A DNA stretch of 64,000 bases from Azonexaceae bacterium (GTDB lineage Bacteria > Pseudomonadota > Gammaproteobacteria > Burkholderiales > Rhodocyclaceae), in assembly GCA_009469675.1 (NCBI GenBank), contig SSSZ01000061.1, positions 99,844-163,843 on the forward strand, read 5' to 3'. Below, in pieces: positions 24,817 to 33,579 of the stretch (the stretch's first letter is position 1; the number at the start of each line of letters is the position of its first letter). A program made the translations under genes and the position numbers. The notes beneath the pieces were generated by a model. The model worked only from the letters and a program-made list of their open reading frames with translations. It had not been told where the DNA came from and searched no databases.

Positions 24817-26256
24817 TTGTCCACCCGCAAAGCCCTAGCGCTGTCCTTTCTCGACCGCTACTCGGGACTGGTGCTCCACACCGTGTCGTCGATGGTCGTC
24901 GCCCGCCTGCTGACGCCGGGGGAAATCGGCGTTTATTCGGTCACCATGGTTCTGCTCGGCTTCGTCGCCACCTTCCGCGACCTGGGGGCCGGCCAATACC
25001 TGGTGCAGCACAAGGAACTGACTCCCGACCGGATTCGCGCCACCTGGAGCGTCCAGTTCGGCCTGGGAATCTTCCTGGCCCTGGTGGTTCTGCTGGCCGC
25101 CTGGCCCGCGGCGGGCTTTTACAACGAACCGCGCATGGTCGAAATCATGGCCGTGCTGGCCCTCAATTTCGCCATCACCCCCTTCCTCGCCTTCCCTTAC
25201 GCCTGGCTGGCGCGGGAAATGAAGTTCGGGACGATTGCGGTGATTCGCTTTATCGGCTCGGTGGTCCATGCTTCGGCGGCCATCGGCCTGGCCTGGATCG
25301 GGCAGGGGCCGGTCAGCCTGGCCTGGGCCAACGCGCTGACCACGGTTGCCGGCATCGCCACGGTATGGCTCATTGCCCGCCCCCCCATGATGCACTGGCT
25401 GCCAACCCTTCGCGGCATCAGGGAAGTCGTCTCCTTCGGCGGCAAGCTCACCCTCTCCTCACTTTTGAACACCCTGGCCGGCGGCGCCCCCGAACTCTTT
25501 CTCGGCAAAGTCCAGAGCATGGTCGAATCAGGCCATTTCAGCCGCGCCCAGGGCCTCGTCACCATGTTCCAGCGCCTGGTCATGGATGCGGTGAACGCCG
25601 TGGCCCTGCCTTATTTCGCCAAACAAAACCGGGAATCGCGAGACCTCGGCGGGGCGCTGCTGGTGGCGATGGAACTCGTCACCGGGGTCGGCTGGGCGTT
25701 TTTTGCCGGCATCGCCCTGCTGGCCTTCCCCGCCATCCAGATTCTCTATGGCGGCCAATGGGGCGAAGCCGTCGATCCGGCTCGCTGGCTGGCGCTTGCC
25801 TGCGCCCTGGGCATCCCGGCGTCGATCTGCTACTCGCCCTTGATCGCGACCGGCGCCGCTTCTGACACCCTCAAGATCACCTTCGTCTCGACCGTGCTGT
25901 ACTTGATCGCAACCTTCGTCGGCGCCTCGGTCAACCTGGTGGTTCTGAGCCAGTGCCTGGTCGTTTCCGTCGCGATCAGCGGTTTTCTCTGGCTCCGCCT
26001 GACCCGCGCCCGCATCACTTTTCCTTTTGCCGCCTTGCTCAAGGTCTGGCTCAAGAGCTTTGCCGTCGCCGCCGGCGCGGCGGCGGCACCCCTGGCAGTT
26101 ATGCTTGAATTCGGCTGGCGCTCGCAGGAAATACTGCTTACTATGACACTTGCCATTCCTGGCGGATTGATTGGATTCATTGCCATGGCATGGCTCACCA
26201 ACCATCAGGTCTGGATTGAGGCGTGTAAGGCGCTACGGCGCAAAGGACCAGCCTGA
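24817..26256 (+). CDS. Wzx-type flippase
   Basis: Polytopic membrane protein (479 aa) of the polysaccharide transport (PST/MATE-like) family, with 12-14 hydrophobic helices. The opening LSFLDRYSGLVLHTVSSMVV and the following LLTPGEIGVYS are typical of Wzx/RfbX-like lipopolysaccharide and EPS flippases. It should turn the undecaprenyl-linked repeat unit to the periplasmic face for the polymerase. The start is the TTG at 24817, 37 bp after the asparagine-synthase-like gene; there is no ATG nearby in frame. This is the only flippase in the window. Confidence 0.9.
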   Translation: MSTRKALALSFLDRYSGLVLHTVSSMVVARLLTPGEIGVYSVTMVLLGFVATFRDLGAGQYLVQHKELTPDRIRATWSVQFGLGIFLALVVLLAAWPAAGFYNEPRMVEIMAVLALNFAITPFLAFPYAWLAREMKFGTIAVIRFIGSVVHASAAIGLAWIGQGPVSLAWANALTTVAGIATVWLIARPPMMHWLPTLRGIREVVSFGGKLTLSSLLNTLAGGAPELFLGKVQSMVESGHFSRAQGLVTMFQRLVMDAVNAVALPYFAKQNRESRDLGGALLVAMELVTGVGWAFFAGIALLAFPAIQILYGGQWGEAVDPARWLALACALGIPASICYSPLIATGAASDTLKITFVSTVLYLIATFVGASVNLVVLSQCLVVSVAISGFLWLRLTRARITFPFAALLKVWLKSFAVAAGAAAAPLAVMLEFGWRSQEILLTMTLAIPGGLIGFIAMAWLTNHQVWIEACKALRRKGPA

Positions 26257-26298
26257 CGCTCCTGCCCATCGTCGCGCCGCATCGTTCAGGCACCCTCC

Positions 26299-27123
26299 AT
26301 GGCCCGGCTCAAGAAACTCCCAAATTACCTTCGCGAGTTCGGCCTGTTTAACGGCATCAGGATATTCCGCACCGTCGAGGGTGCCAGTCGCACCGGAGGC
26401 GGTCGCATTCTTCCAGTGCAACTGCCGGGGTATGTTGGGGCCGTCCATCTGCGCGACACCACTGCCGACTGCAGCATTTTCTGGCAGTGCTTGGTCCAGC
26501 GCCAGTACGATACTGACCGCTTTCCCCAGGCGCGGCGACTGGATGAGCGTTACAAGGCGCTGCTGGCGGTGGGCAATACCCCGCTTATCATTGATTGCGG
26601 CGGCAACATCGGGCTCGCGACGCTCTGGTTCGCCCGGCGCTTTCCCAAGGCCCACATCGTCACCATTGAACCCGACGACGACAACCTCGAGATGCTGCGG
26701 CGGAACACGGCCCACCTCAAGGAACGGATCACCATCGTGCAAGGCGGGATTTGGGATCGGCACGGCGCCCTAACCATCGTCAACCCCCAGTCCGGCTCGG
26801 CGGCGTTCCGGGTCGAATTCACCGCCGACGAGGGGCCGGGGGCGATCCCCGCCTATACCATCGACGATTTGTGCGCCCTTGGCGGCACGACAGACCCGCT
26901 CATCGTCAAACTCGATATCGAGGGCGCCCAAGCCCAGCTCTTCGCGAGCAATACCGACTGGGTGGGCCGAACCGCCCTCATCACCCTGGAACTGGACGAT
27001 TGGCTGATGCCCTGGCAAGGCACCAGCCGCAACTTCTTTTCCTGCCTGAGCCGCTACCCCTTCGACTACCTGCTCGGCGGCGAAAGCATTTTCTGTTTTC
27101 GCGACCTGGGCCAGCCGAATTGA
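26299..27123 (+). CDS. FkbM-family methyltransferase
   Basis: SAM-dependent O-methyltransferase (274 aa) of the FkbM family. Motif I is LIIDCGGNIGLATLWFARRF (residues 97-116), followed by IVTIEPDDDNLEMLRRN and the family signature LIVKLDIEGAQAQLF. FkbM proteins in polysaccharide loci usually methylate sugars. It is the last gene of the plus-strand run that starts at the aminotransferase, and its stop faces the deacetylase stop across 19 bp. Confidence 0.9.
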   Translation: MARLKKLPNYLREFGLFNGIRIFRTVEGASRTGGGRILPVQLPGYVGAVHLRDTTADCSIFWQCLVQRQYDTDRFPQARRLDERYKALLAVGNTPLIIDCGGNIGLATLWFARRFPKAHIVTIEPDDDNLEMLRRNTAHLKERITIVQGGIWDRHGALTIVNPQSGSAAFRVEFTADEGPGAIPAYTIDDLCALGGTTDPLIVKLDIEGAQAQLFASNTDWVGRTALITLELDDWLMPWQGTSRNFFSCLSRYPFDYLLGGESIFCFRDLGQPN

Positions 27124-27142
27124 CGCCTCGGCTCCCCGGAGG

Positions 27143-28093
27143 CTAACCCCGGCGGCTCCCCAGTTGCATCAGGCAACGCAGGGCAAACCGCGACGGCGTT
27201 CTGTCCCACGGCGTAAAGCGGGGTAGATGGTAGGGCAGCGACTCCCCATCGGCGAAGCGCGGCTCCGTCGTCACGGCGGCACGGAACCCGAGGTCGCGAA
27301 CCATTTCCCCGTGGCGGGCCGAGCAATCCCGGCCAGGAACGCCGTTGGGGTAGGCAAACACCTCGACCCGCTCGCCCAGGATCGCTTCGAGTTGAGCTTT
27401 GCCGTCGGCGATTTCGGCCCGGGCCTGGTCGTCGGGCAAGCCTTCTAGAATCGGGTGGGTGTGGGTATGGGCGCCGATTTCCGCCCCCTCGGCCCGCAGG
27501 GCCTTCAGCTGCCGGTGGGTCATCATGAGTTGGCAGGCTTCGGGAACGCCGTGCAGGCGTCCGATTTCCCGTGCCACCTCGGCCCGCCGGCCGTGGTCGA
27601 AATACTTCAGCCGCCCCAGAACGGCGCCGTAAGCCTTGATCCGGGAATCCACCGAGTCGACCTGCCACTGCCCGAGATCGAAGGCGCCGAGATCGACGGT
27701 GCCCGGCGGCGCGATCCGCATCGCCTCGATCACTTCGTCGTTCCACATCCGCCCGCCCTCGAGAAACGCGGTGGCGATGAAAAACGTTGCCGGCACGCCG
27801 TGCCGCTTGAGAATCGGCCAGGCCACCTCCAGATTGTCGGCATAGCCATCGTCGAAAGTCACGACGGCCGCCGCCGCCGGCAAGGTGCCGTCGGCCAGGC
27901 GCCGGGCCGCTTCGCCCAGGGGAAGGACGTTGAACTGGCGGGCGAATAGCTTGACCATCCAGGCAAACTGCTCGGCGTCGGGTTCGAAGGGCAGCAAGGG
28001 ATCGGCCACCGGCAACACCCGGTGAAAAATGAAGATGCTCAGGCGCGCCTTGGCGCCCGCCGGCGACAGCGCCCGATAGAGGAAGCGATACAC
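27143..28093 (-). CDS. Polysaccharide deacetylase (NodB type)
   Basis: Carbohydrate esterase 4 family protein (316 aa). The metal and catalytic motifs are VVTFDDGYADN near residues 76-86 and the HTHTHP metal-binding pair near 209-214, with FAYPNG further on. It should remove N-acetyl groups from polymer or intermediate sugars, exposing amines. No signal peptide is obvious, so it may act in the cytoplasm on lipid-linked intermediates. It is the last gene of the long minus-strand EPS run, 20 bp after the glycosyltransferase-like gene. Confidence 0.9.
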   Translation of the reverse strand: MYRFLYRALSPAGAKARLSIFIFHRVLPVADPLLPFEPDAEQFAWMVKLFARQFNVLPLGEAARRLADGTLPAAAAVVTFDDGYADNLEVAWPILKRHGVPATFFIATAFLEGGRMWNDEVIEAMRIAPPGTVDLGAFDLGQWQVDSVDSRIKAYGAVLGRLKYFDHGRRAEVAREIGRLHGVPEACQLMMTHRQLKALRAEGAEIGAHTHTHPILEGLPDDQARAEIADGKAQLEAILGERVEVFAYPNGVPGRDCSARHGEMVRDLGFRAAVTTEPRFADGESLPYHLPRFTPWDRTPSRFALRCLMQLGSRRG

Positions 28094-28113
28094 CTACCTG
28101 CCCCGTCCCGCGT

Positions 28114-29031
28114 TCATGCGCCGCCTAGGGCGAGGCAGGTTTCCCGGGCGGCGCGGGCGTAGCGATCGGTATTGAAGCGCACGTAGCCGATAAAGTGCAG
28201 GAACACGGTTCCGGGCCGCTCTCGTCCCGGATGGCAATACTTGGGGTGGGGCAGAACGACTGCCTTGGGTGAATTGGAGACCATGAAATTGGACGTGAAC
28301 TGCTCCGTACCCCAAGCGCTCCAGCGACTGCCCAGCAGCGGCCCCATCGTATCGCTGAAAGCCTGGAGCTTCTCTCTATTCAAGCTACCTTTGGCAAATC
28401 CTGAAAATCCCGAACATCCCCGTACATACCGAGCCGAATCGGCAGCCGGCAACCGATCCAGGTTCGCCTCGGCCAGAATCTGAACGTGCTCGCCGGACTG
28501 CGCCCGGGGTTTTGCCCAACTGGCCGCTTCGCTGCAGGGCATGAAATTCTGCTGATCCTCGGTAGCCAGTACAAACGAACTGCCCGCTTCGATTGCATCG
28601 CGAATTTCCGGCATTTCAGCCAAAGCAACGGTATCGGCATCCAACTGGACGACATAATCGCTCTGGGCAAACTCGGCTATGGCAATCAAGCGCTCCCAGG
28701 TTCCACCGCATGGCATTCCGGGAACCTGAAAATCCTCCGCCCGAACAAATTGAATACCCTGTACATGACTGGCGATGTGGATTCGATCGGCATCGGTTAT
28801 CGTGGGATCGGCAACCACGACTATTTTTCGTGGTGACATGAAGCGGCTGAAGGATTTGATCGCCAACAAGTAGGAATCCACATCGCGATGGTGAACCATG
28901 GACAGGACAGTGAGCGGATCACTCCCCAAAGTAATGGGTTTAGTTTTTCCAACTAAGTGCAGTGCTTTTTGGAATCGACCACGGTTGATCGAAATCCGCA
29001 CTTTATTGACGATGGACTGAATGCTTAACAT
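28114..29031 (-). CDS. Putative GT-A-fold glycosyltransferase
   Basis: Unrecognised protein (305 aa) with features of a GT-A glycosyltransferase: a nucleotide-fold N-terminus (RKIVVVADP) and a D-x-D motif, Asp131-Ala-Asp133, in DYVVQLDADTVAL, preceded by an E-R helix. I cannot place it in a named family. Its base composition is clearly less GC-rich than the core EPS genes (28 of 60 bases are G or C in 28741-28800), which suggests separate acquisition together with the genes up to about 33.6 kb. The role is probably addition of a strain-specific sugar. Confidence 0.65.
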   Translation of the reverse strand: MLSIQSIVNKVRISINRGRFQKALHLVGKTKPITLGSDPLTVLSMVHHRDVDSYLLAIKSFSRFMSPRKIVVVADPTITDADRIHIASHVQGIQFVRAEDFQVPGMPCGGTWERLIAIAEFAQSDYVVQLDADTVALAEMPEIRDAIEAGSSFVLATEDQQNFMPCSEAASWAKPRAQSGEHVQILAEANLDRLPAADSARYVRGCSGFSGFAKGSLNREKLQAFSDTMGPLLGSRWSAWGTEQFTSNFMVSNSPKAVVLPHPKYCHPGRERPGTVFLHFIGYVRFNTDRYARAARETCLALGGA

Positions 29032-29070
29032 ATAAATCCGTATCTTGACAAAAGACTGCGCAAAAATTAA

Positions 29071-29853
29071 TCAATCCCGCCATTTCCCGAGTCGTTCCAA
29101 ACGATTCCTCAATCCGGGCAGGGAATACCCAAGTTGGTAGGCCCGCTTAGCTGCTTCCAGCGCCCGCTCATAATCCTTCATTTCGATGTAGGCGAAGGCC
29201 ATATAAACAGAAATACTCGGCGCCCCCCCCTCGGCAGCTTCGGCTTTTTCGATCTGCGCCTTGGCTTCCATCGCCTGGCCACGCCGTGCATAGTAATAAG
29301 CGTAAATAGCTCGGACCATCGCATCGTCCGGAGTGAATCTGACGGCTCGCTGAAAAAAACAATGAACGCGAATCAGCGCACCCGGCAACATATCGGTCTT
29401 TTTTCGATAGCTAAGGTCTTCCATGGCAGCCAATGCCATGGGGTGATTGGGGAAAGCCCACAGCGTATACCCGAATCCGGCTGCCGGTGGTGATTCGTTG
29501 GCTTTGCGCGAGGACTTGGCCTGCCCCTTCAAATACGCTTCGTACTCCAAGGAGAAATGCGCACCCTCAACTAACTCGCGGTCACTCGGACCAGCCGACC
29601 GGTAGTCGAAGGGACCATATTTTGCGGGTATCCACAGGGGCCTACAGTCGGCGTCGTATTGCTCCGTTGCCGGCCAACGGGTCGCCCAATCGGGATAGTT
29701 ACCCTGGTTGAGTTGCGCCTCGACAGGCCCGGCCAACGAAAGCATCAGGCCCGTCAAAGCTATAGTTCCGATCCCGCTCCGCGGGCGCCTCACGAAACGA
29801 CTTAAGAGCGCGCCAAAACGTGCTTTCCCGTAACCACTCCGAATCTCATTCAT
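29071..29853 (-). CDS. Secreted TPR-like protein, unknown function
   Basis: Hypothetical protein (260 aa). A long basic N-terminus leads into a hydrophobic segment, GIGTIALTGLMLSLAG, and a cleavage-like PVEAQ near residues 43-47, so it is probably exported to the periplasm. The C-terminal half has two or three tetratricopeptide-like helical pairs (AIYAYYYARRGQAMEAKAQI, AFAYIEMKDYERALEAAKRA). It lies 10 bp after the O-ligase gene, so it may be a periplasmic partner of that ligase or of the polymer export complex. Composition is moderate in GC, like its neighbours in this stretch. Confidence 0.7.
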   Translation of the reverse strand: MNEIRSGYGKARFGALLSRFVRRPRSGIGTIALTGLMLSLAGPVEAQLNQGNYPDWATRWPATEQYDADCRPLWIPAKYGPFDYRSAGPSDRELVEGAHFSLEYEAYLKGQAKSSRKANESPPAAGFGYTLWAFPNHPMALAAMEDLSYRKKTDMLPGALIRVHCFFQRAVRFTPDDAMVRAIYAYYYARRGQAMEAKAQIEKAEAAEGGAPSISVYMAFAYIEMKDYERALEAAKRAYQLGYSLPGLRNRLERLGKWRD

Positions 29854-29864
29854 AGCAAGTCTTT

Positions 29865-31184
29865 CTAACGCCGAAAGCTCAACTGCTGCGCCCCGACCTT
29901 GGGTCCCCCGGGAGAAACGCCATCCAGTGGGGCATCAGCCGCATTCTTTTGTTCCGATTTTGCCTCCAAAGCCCAGCGCTTGGCCAATACCGCAATAATC
30001 AGAATATCGTAGGGCAGGTCGAAATAGGCCAAGCTAAGGAACGCGCCCCCGACAGCGTAGCCCACCAGGGCGACCTGGCACATTGCCCCCAGGTGCCGGC
30101 ACCATTCGGTTTCCCGCGTCTCGCCGCAATTCCTGATGAGCCACTGGGCCGTACGCCAGGTTGACCACCAGATCGCCAGAAACAGGAAAAGTCCGATAAA
30201 GCCGTGCTCCCCAAGAACCTGGAAGTAGATACTGTGGGCGGCGTGCAAATCCAGGGGATTGGGGGCGAACTTGGCGAATATCTCGTAGGTGTACATGTCG
30301 AACCCGGCGCCGGTCAAATGGGTGGTCGCCACGTTATAGGCCGCCCACCACGCATTGATTCGGCCCATGGCCGAGGCATCCTGGTCGTAGGTGTTGATGG
30401 TGCTCATGCGGGCTTCCCACTGTTCGGGCATGAACGCCACCAGGCCGATCGAAAATACGAGGATGCCGACGCCAAAAACCATTTTCTTAGGACTCTTGAG
30501 CCACATGTAAAAGGCCATCGCCGCAATGGCCAGCAGTGCGCCGCGAGAATGGCTGCCCAGCGCCGCAGCCGCCGTCAACAACATGGCGGCGGAAAACCCA
30601 TGTTTGACCCAACGATTGGTCGCCTGCAACTGGAGAAAACGCATCAGGGGAATGATGACGATCAGCGCCAACGCCAATTCGTTGTTGCCGCCGATGAAGC
30701 CGCCCGGCCCCCAGACGCGATAGTTGCCGCCGGTCATGATGGTGAACAGCCCCCCCTTGACCCCGTAAAACCCGAGGGAGCCGACCACCACCCAGACGAA
30801 TATCTCAATGTGGCGCTTACTCTTCAAGAGCATCAAGGTCACCAAGGCCATGATGTCGATCTTGAGAACCTTGGACAGCATCTGGGTGCTGCCATCGACG
30901 TTGTAGGAGAAGGGGTAGGTAAAACACATCCAGCCCACGAACAAGGCCAGCCAGATGGCCGGCGCCTCGGCAAAGGGGTTCTGCTTACCCTTGGCGGCGA
31001 GCAAGCCGATGAGGGTTGCGACGGCAACCACCGCGGCCACGGGAAAGCTCTGGGCAAAGCCGTAGGTCAGGCTATGGGGGTTCATCAAACTCACCCAGGT
31101 CCAGAGCATGGCGCCGAACCACGGATGCCTCAAGGCATACAGGCTACCCGCGAGTACCACACCGACTACGATTAGATCACGCAC
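29865..31184 (-). CDS. O-ligase-like membrane protein, exosortase A-associated
   Basis: Polytopic membrane protein (439 aa, 10-12 helices) matching the putative O-glycosylation ligase family tied to exosortase A (TIGR03097). The opening RDLIVVGVVLAGSLYALRHP and MLWTWVSLMNPHSLTYGF are characteristic. The Wzy/WaaL-type signature lies in the loop around MGRINAWWAAYNVATTHLTGAGFDMYT. It may attach glycan to PEP-CTERM proteins or polymerise EPS; this is not proven for the family. I place the start at the GTG at 31184 because AGAAGGG sits 5 nt upstream and the family begins there; an ATG at 31211 is also in frame. Confidence 0.9.
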   Translation of the reverse strand: MRDLIVVGVVLAGSLYALRHPWFGAMLWTWVSLMNPHSLTYGFAQSFPVAAVVAVATLIGLLAAKGKQNPFAEAPAIWLALFVGWMCFTYPFSYNVDGSTQMLSKVLKIDIMALVTLMLLKSKRHIEIFVWVVVGSLGFYGVKGGLFTIMTGGNYRVWGPGGFIGGNNELALALIVIIPLMRFLQLQATNRWVKHGFSAAMLLTAAAALGSHSRGALLAIAAMAFYMWLKSPKKMVFGVGILVFSIGLVAFMPEQWEARMSTINTYDQDASAMGRINAWWAAYNVATTHLTGAGFDMYTYEIFAKFAPNPLDLHAAHSIYFQVLGEHGFIGLFLFLAIWWSTWRTAQWLIRNCGETRETEWCRHLGAMCQVALVGYAVGGAFLSLAYFDLPYDILIIAVLAKRWALEAKSEQKNAADAPLDGVSPGGPKVGAQQLSFRR

Positions 31185-31256
31185 ACGAACCCTTCTTTCA
31201 TGGCAATTCAAGGCGCTCAGAACTGCGCCGGCCTTTGAATACGCCCCCCTGGAAAC

Positions 31257-32477
31257 TTATCGATTTCGACGCATCAGCGCATTCGCTATATCGCGGAAGA
31301 ATGGGGCAGGATCGTCCGATGACCAAAGGAAATACCTCACATTGGAACGCAGGAAGTCTGCCAAGAACCGTCCGATCTCGGCGGCTTTTCGAATCCGGAA
31401 AAATGGATCACGTATCAAGTGAGCACCAAAACATATCCGAACCAATCGCTTGAGTTCGGTCACGACCATACGACAGCGCAAGCCGTCGACTAAAGCCTCA
31501 AGCTTGGGAGCGATACCCGCCCCCTGAACCTGATAGGCAAGCAACGCGAAGCCTGCACGGCAGTGGACGGCAAGCGGGAAGCTTCCCCAAAACCTTCCGT
31601 TGATCTCCATCAGCACTGCCCGTCCTGTGGCCGGATCGAAGCGATACTCGACCATGGCGACGCCCTCCCAACCGATTTGCCGGAGCAGTTCAATGGATTT
31701 CTCCTGGAGGGCCGTGTGCTCACTGAGAGGAACGCTGTCGCAAACGCTTGAAAACCCGCCTTCTGGCGGCCATTCGGCGATCCGCCGATGCTGAAACCGC
31801 CGCAGGGCTTGCCCATTGTGCATATAGAAGAACTGCCCCAGGCCGACACCCGGACAATACTCCTGGATCAAAGGCCATTGTTGGACCACCTCGTACCGCT
31901 TGCCGATTTCGACCAGTTGGTCCGCGTTAAGCGCGTATTCGGCCTTGTTCATCGGCAGGCCCTTGGCAGCGAGAATCGGTCCAGCTGCGTTAGGGTCTTT
32001 CCACTTGAGGACCACCGGAAACGTCAAGGTGGCAGCCGCCTGCCGGACCGAGGCGAGGGAGTCGGGTTCGACCGTTTTTGGCACGTCGATCCCGACCTTT
32101 TCCGCCAAGGCCAAGGTCTTCTGCTTGTCCAGAACCATGGCCAGGGAGTTCTCGGTCGGCAAAATCGGGGTGACGTTACCGAGGGCCGCCCTATTCTTCA
32201 GTAGCCAGTTCAGATTGGCCTCGGATACGGTGAGTAAGCATGCCCCGCCATGTTCCGCGCCCAATTCCCGGATTCGGCTCAGCATCTTGTCGCTGCGCGG
32301 TTGTTCCACCACGACCCCCCGAAACAGAAATCGGGATTTCAACCCGATGGCGTGGGGAGATTGGGCGATTCCTATGACGCGAACCCCAGCCCGACCAAGT
32401 TCACGAACCACGCCCAAAGCAATCTGGGTTTCCAGGCCCAGAACGATGCACGGCGGCAAAGAGTCAGACTGCTCCAC
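31257..32477 (-). CDS. ATP-grasp ligase
   Basis: ATP-grasp fold protein (406 aa) of the carbamoyl-phosphate-synthase-large-like group. There is an N-terminal Rossmann segment (CIVLGLETQIALGVVRELGR), a central ATP-binding region (FPVVLKWKDPNAAG), and the metal-binding end motif AVLMEINGRFWGSFPLA. Such enzymes couple ATP hydrolysis to amide or peptide bond formation through an acyl phosphate. In this locus it may add an amino acid to a sugar acid. The GTG at 32477 is preferred because the purine-rich GGGGAGGG lies 6-8 nt upstream; a TTG at 32501 is the alternative. It overlaps the acyltransferase gene by 14 bp. Confidence 0.82.
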   Translation of the reverse strand: MEQSDSLPPCIVLGLETQIALGVVRELGRAGVRVIGIAQSPHAIGLKSRFLFRGVVVEQPRSDKMLSRIRELGAEHGGACLLTVSEANLNWLLKNRAALGNVTPILPTENSLAMVLDKQKTLALAEKVGIDVPKTVEPDSLASVRQAAATLTFPVVLKWKDPNAAGPILAAKGLPMNKAEYALNADQLVEIGKRYEVVQQWPLIQEYCPGVGLGQFFYMHNGQALRRFQHRRIAEWPPEGGFSSVCDSVPLSEHTALQEKSIELLRQIGWEGVAMVEYRFDPATGRAVLMEINGRFWGSFPLAVHCRAGFALLAYQVQGAGIAPKLEALVDGLRCRMVVTELKRLVRICFGAHLIRDPFFRIRKAAEIGRFLADFLRSNVRYFLWSSDDPAPFFRDIANALMRRNR

Positions 32478-33567
32478 GACCTGCCCTCCCCGGACTAGCA
32501 AATCGGCACAACTCCTGTTCTAGGCGTTTCCGGATCAAATGCCGTTTATTTTCCGTGTAATACCCGATTACACCCACCGAGGCTGCAACCAGCATGGTCG
32601 TCGCGATCCAGTACCCATATCCCTTGGGATCCCCCCGGACTACCGACGCCCAGAACAGAAACAGGGGTTGATGCAGGAGATACAGGGTAAAGGTATAACT
32701 GGCCAAGGTTTTCACGGGCTTTTCGATCGTGAGGAACAGTTTCTCGATCCGAAACGCCACGTTCCGCATCGCGGCAAAATTGATAAAGACAAGTATTCCG
32801 AGGAGGTAGTCCGCCGGAAAGAATTTTGAGAAGGTAAATTCCTTATGGCGATCCGGCCCCATCAGATCCTTCAACCAGTCGGTGATCGTCCCCGAAACCC
32901 CGAAATAATGAAACAGGGCAATTCCGACAAACGTAGCGATCAACAATGTCCAGGACAACCCGACCGACCAGTTTTTCGGCGCATGCCACCGATACAGCAG
33001 AACCCCCAGACCCCAAATCGGGGCCAAAAGAATTACTTTAGGCCCGAGCACCGCCGCCAGAAGCACGACCGCGACCCATGCCGCTTTGCGCGGCAAGAAG
33101 GTAAGCAAGCCGAAAGCGGCGTAGTACCAGATTTCGTAGCAAATCGACCAATAGGGCACGTTCGAAAGGCTGGTGATCGAGACGAACCAGACCTCGTTGG
33201 CGAACAGAAGCGAGGCGACGGACCGCAGCATCAGTTGGTCGCCCGGATAACCCGAATACAACGCCGGGTACAACGCTCGCCCCAGCGTATCGAGAATTAG
33301 CGTCAGCGCGACCGCCGGAACGGCTACCGAATAGACTCGGGACAATCGGCTCGCCGAGTAACTGGTCCAGGTGTTTTCCTTGGTATCGGTGATATAGGCA
33401 ATCACGTACCCGGACAGTACGAAGAAGACGATGACCGAGCTATGGCCGTAGTTGCTGGCAGGGAGAATCGGTTCGACAAGCAAGCGCTGGTTGGAGTGGT
33501 AGAGATACACCAAACAAGCTGCCAAAAACCGGACTAGATCGAGGTAGATCGAAAACCCTTTATTCAT
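32464..33567 (-). CDS. Acyltransferase 3 family membrane protein
   Basis: Integral membrane acyltransferase (367 aa, about 10 helices) of the OafA/NodX type. The N-terminal IYLDLVRFLAACLVYLYHS carries the usual arginine and histidine, and IVFFVLSGYVIAY is the typical second element. These enzymes move acetyl or similar groups to sugars across the membrane, so it probably O-acetylates the EPS. ATG at 33567 was chosen; a GTG two codons upstream at 33573 is possible. The gene is less GC-rich than the core EPS genes (29 of 60 bases in 32641-32700). Confidence 0.88.
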   Translation of the reverse strand: MNKGFSIYLDLVRFLAACLVYLYHSNQRLLVEPILPASNYGHSSVIVFFVLSGYVIAYITDTKENTWTSYSASRLSRVYSVAVPAVALTLILDTLGRALYPALYSGYPGDQLMLRSVASLLFANEVWFVSITSLSNVPYWSICYEIWYYAAFGLLTFLPRKAAWVAVVLLAAVLGPKVILLAPIWGLGVLLYRWHAPKNWSVGLSWTLLIATFVGIALFHYFGVSGTITDWLKDLMGPDRHKEFTFSKFFPADYLLGILVFINFAAMRNVAFRIEKLFLTIEKPVKTLASYTFTLYLLHQPLFLFWASVVRGDPKGYGYWIATTMLVAASVGVIGYYTENKRHLIRKRLEQELCRFASPGRAGRGAV

Positions 33568-33579
33568 TACCACGACTCA

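Noticed and set aside
29071..29853. Secreted TPR-like protein as a second PEP-CTERM substrate
   Set aside because: It ends in a charged helix (ERLGKWRD) with no Pro-Glu-Pro motif, hydrophobic segment or basic tail.
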